Shown here: piece by piece, positions 13,107-14,482 of the stretch
Layout: each line of letters begins with the position of its first letter
Position numbering within the stretch: the first letter of the stretch is position 1
Origin: DAOUBF01 sp034432795
GTDB lineage: Bacteria; Chloroflexota; Anaerolineae; DSLN01
Length of the DNA: 14,482 nucleotides
Assembly: GCA_034432795.1 (NCBI GenBank)
Contig: DAOUBF010000073.1
Span: 1 to 14,482, forward strand
Direction of reading: 5' to 3'
The notes under the pieces: model-generated
Database searches by the model: none
What the model was told of the DNA's origin: nothing
Seen by the model: only the letters and a program-made list of their open reading frames with translations
Translations under genes and position numbers: made by a program

Positions 13107-14482
13107 CTATGGAATACCTCCAGGCAGCGGCTGCGGCACTACCCGGATTTGCACCGCAGCCATCGTCGTCGTAATCACCTGGGCGTAATTCAAATAGGGC
13201 ACCTCCAGCCGCACCGGGCCGGGCGCGGCCACCGTAAAGCTCACCCGGCCATCCGGGTCGGTAAAGCCATAGGCCAATAGCTCATTCGTCGTGGCGTCGT
13301 ACACCCGCGCCGACAGGTTGACGATCCCCTCCCCCGGATCGGGGGATGCATTCCCGTTGGCATCATAATACACCTCCAGGTCCACCGTGACCAGGCGCAG
13401 CCCCACCGTCGGCGTGGGCTGCGGAATGATGATCACCTGGGTCGTCGGCGTGGGCAGCGGCGTCGGCGGCGGGGGTGGCAGGGTCGGCGGTGGCGGCAAC
13501 GGCGTGAAGGTGGGCACAGGCGTCGGCGGAGGCGGCGGGAGCGTGGGCCGGGGGGTATTGGTGGGCAAGGGCGTGGGCGTGGGCGGCATGCCAAAGGTGC
13601 AGCGCAGGCTGTAGGTGTATTGCGCCGCCTGATTGGGCGGCACCGCGCCCACGTTGCCGATCAGGATGTACATCGGCCCCAGGTAGGTGCTGTACCAGCT
13701 CAACCGGCTGGCGCGCGTCCCCGGCTCGGCGTCGTCGTTCCCGCCGATGCCGTTACGGTTGGCGTCGTAGAAGATCATGTTGGTATCGGTCGGCCCACCC
13801 AGATCAAATGTCTCGCAGGTGTACAGTTCGCCCGGTTTAACTGTGAGCACGTAAAAGTCGTTGTCCGGCCCCGGCCCCATCCAGGGGACGAAGTTGGCCG
13901 CGTAGGTGGGGCCGGGCGTGGCGTACGTGCCCGCGCCGATGGGGTAGGCGTGGTCAAAGTCATAGTTCGGCTCGTAGGGGTCCAGCCCACCGATTTGCGT
14001 CGGCCCTGGGCTGGGCGTGCGCGTGGGCGTGGGCGTGGGGCCGGGCGTTAGGCTCTGGTCTATCACCTCAAACCGATAGGTCTTGCCCGGCAGGCGCGGG
14101 TCGGAAGGGTCCCGGTTGGTCACCTGAAAGTAGTAAATCTCATCGCGCCCGGTGGTGACCGTCCAGACGATCTCGGAGGCGAGCGTACCTGCGTTGGCAT
14201 CATCGTTCTCGGCGAGCACGGTCTGGCCGTCCGGCGCGATCAGGCGCAGGTAGGTATCTATGCCCAGGCCGTCCAGCGTCGTCCGCAGGCGGTAGGTATG
14301 CCCGTTTTTCAAGATAGCCCGAAAATAATCCACGTCCGTCGGCGGCGGTGTGACGCCATAGGGGACAAAGTTGATCCCGGTATATTGCCCTCCGACGGCA
14401 ACATAATACGCCTGCTCCGGTGTGTCGTTGGGTTCATAAGGGTCAGGCGTGAGGGTGGCGACAGGGGTTGGGGTTCGGGTGG
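13107..14482 (-). CDS. Extracellular PPC-repeat protein with Pro/Thr linkers (5' end outside window)
   Basis: The frame is open to the window edge, so 457 C-terminal residues are visible; a GTG at 14333 is internal. In order: a Thr/Pro linker; a first PPC-type beta-sandwich (about 13-142, opening with DPYEPNDTPEQA); a linker (PTPTPTRTPSPGP); a second PPC domain (about 167-297, opening with DPYEPNYDFDHA, with Cys222 and Cys294 as a possible disulfide); a long Pro/Thr linker (~300-350); and a C-terminal beta-rich domain with a D-x-N-x-N-type calcium-like loop (YYDANGNASPDPGEG). PPC domains usually sit at the ends of secreted proteases or adhesins, but no catalytic domain is in the visible part. 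It is very likely exported and cell-surface located (inference). It is upstream of, and probably co-transcribed with, the sortase-like protein gene. Confidence 0.85.
   Translation of the reverse strand, partial: TRTPTPVATLTPDPYEPNDTPEQAYYVAVGGQYTGINFVPYGVTPPPTDVDYFRAILKNGHTYRLRTTLDGLGIDTYLRLIAPDGQTVLAENDDANAGTLASEIVWTVTTGRDEIYYFQVTNRDPSDPRLPGKTYRFEVIDQSLTPGPTPTPTRTPSPGPTQIGGLDPYEPNYDFDHAYPIGAGTYATPGPTYAANFVPWMGPGPDNDFYVLTVKPGELYTCETFDLGGPTDTNMIFYDANRNGIGGNDDAEPGTRASRLSWYSTYLGPMYILIGNVGAVPPNQAAQYTYSLRCTFGMPPTPTPLPTNTPRPTLPPPPPTPVPTFTPLPPPPTLPPPPPTPLPTPTTQVIIIPQPTPTVGLRLVTVDLEVYYDANGNASPDPGEGIVNLSARVYDATTNELLAYGFTDPDGRVSFTVAAPGPVRLEVPYLNYAQVITTTMAAVQIRVVPQPLPGGIP
13425..13610 (-). repeat. Low-complexity Pro/Thr-encoding tract
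   Basis: On the minus strand this tract is built from CCNCCN/ACN triplets giving repeated PTP, PPPPPTP and LPPPP units. It is the flexible linker before the last domain of the PPC protein. Such tracts change length easily and often stretch a domain through the cell envelope. Confidence 0.75.

Noticed and set aside
13387..14051. Plus-strand Gly/Val-rich open frames opposite the PPC protein.
   Set aside because: They mirror the Pro/Thr linker codons of the minus-strand gene and have no independent support.

Overview
The window looks like chromosomal DNA of a Chloroflexota bacterium, most likely an Anaerolineae-type lineage. The basis is GC-rich coding with frequent GTG starts; large polytopic glycosyltransferases paired with a YfhO protein; an archaeal-type bifunctional phosphoglucose/phosphomannose isomerase; surface proteins with proline/threonine linkers; and an RsmD with an altered catalytic motif. 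This is inference from gene families, not from a database comparison. No rRNA, tRNA, CRISPR array, transposase or phage gene was seen.

Layout, left to right. (1) 1-3276, plus strand: the end of a YfhO-type membrane protein, overlapping the start of a GT39-type glycosyltransferase; both probably act in cell-surface glycan or lipid glycosylation. (2) 3261-3776, minus: a THEP1-type NTPase, overlapping the end of the glycosyltransferase tail to tail. (3) 3777-4134: no confident gene, but a possible gene-tail remnant and a good promoter. (4) 4135-7493, plus: a probable operon of a TPR protein, a uroporphyrinogen-decarboxylase-superfamily protein, rsmD and an M20 peptidase. (5) 7494-7840: a decayed patch with a Phd/YefM antitoxin interrupted by TAG and a possible PIN-toxin tail. 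(6) 7841-9518, minus: a secreted alpha/beta hydrolase followed by a small membrane protein. (7) 9620-11266: the isomerase (minus) and a second TPR protein (plus) diverge from a 93-base gap; both appear leaderless. (8) 11272-11568, minus: a zinc-ribbon protein. (9) 11593-14482, minus: a surface locus with a PPC-repeat protein (5' end outside the window) and a membrane-anchored, cysteine-free protein whose central region resembles a sortase fold.

No complete new defence or mobile system is visible. The most notable signals are: several short palindromic or tandem repeats placed in loops and tails of coding sequences, including four copies of a 7-base unit inside the glycosyltransferase gene; a 28-base perfect palindrome inside the YfhO gene; a sortase-like domain without any cysteine; an RsmD without the usual Asp/Asn of motif IV; the broken antitoxin; and the two divergent leaderless starts.
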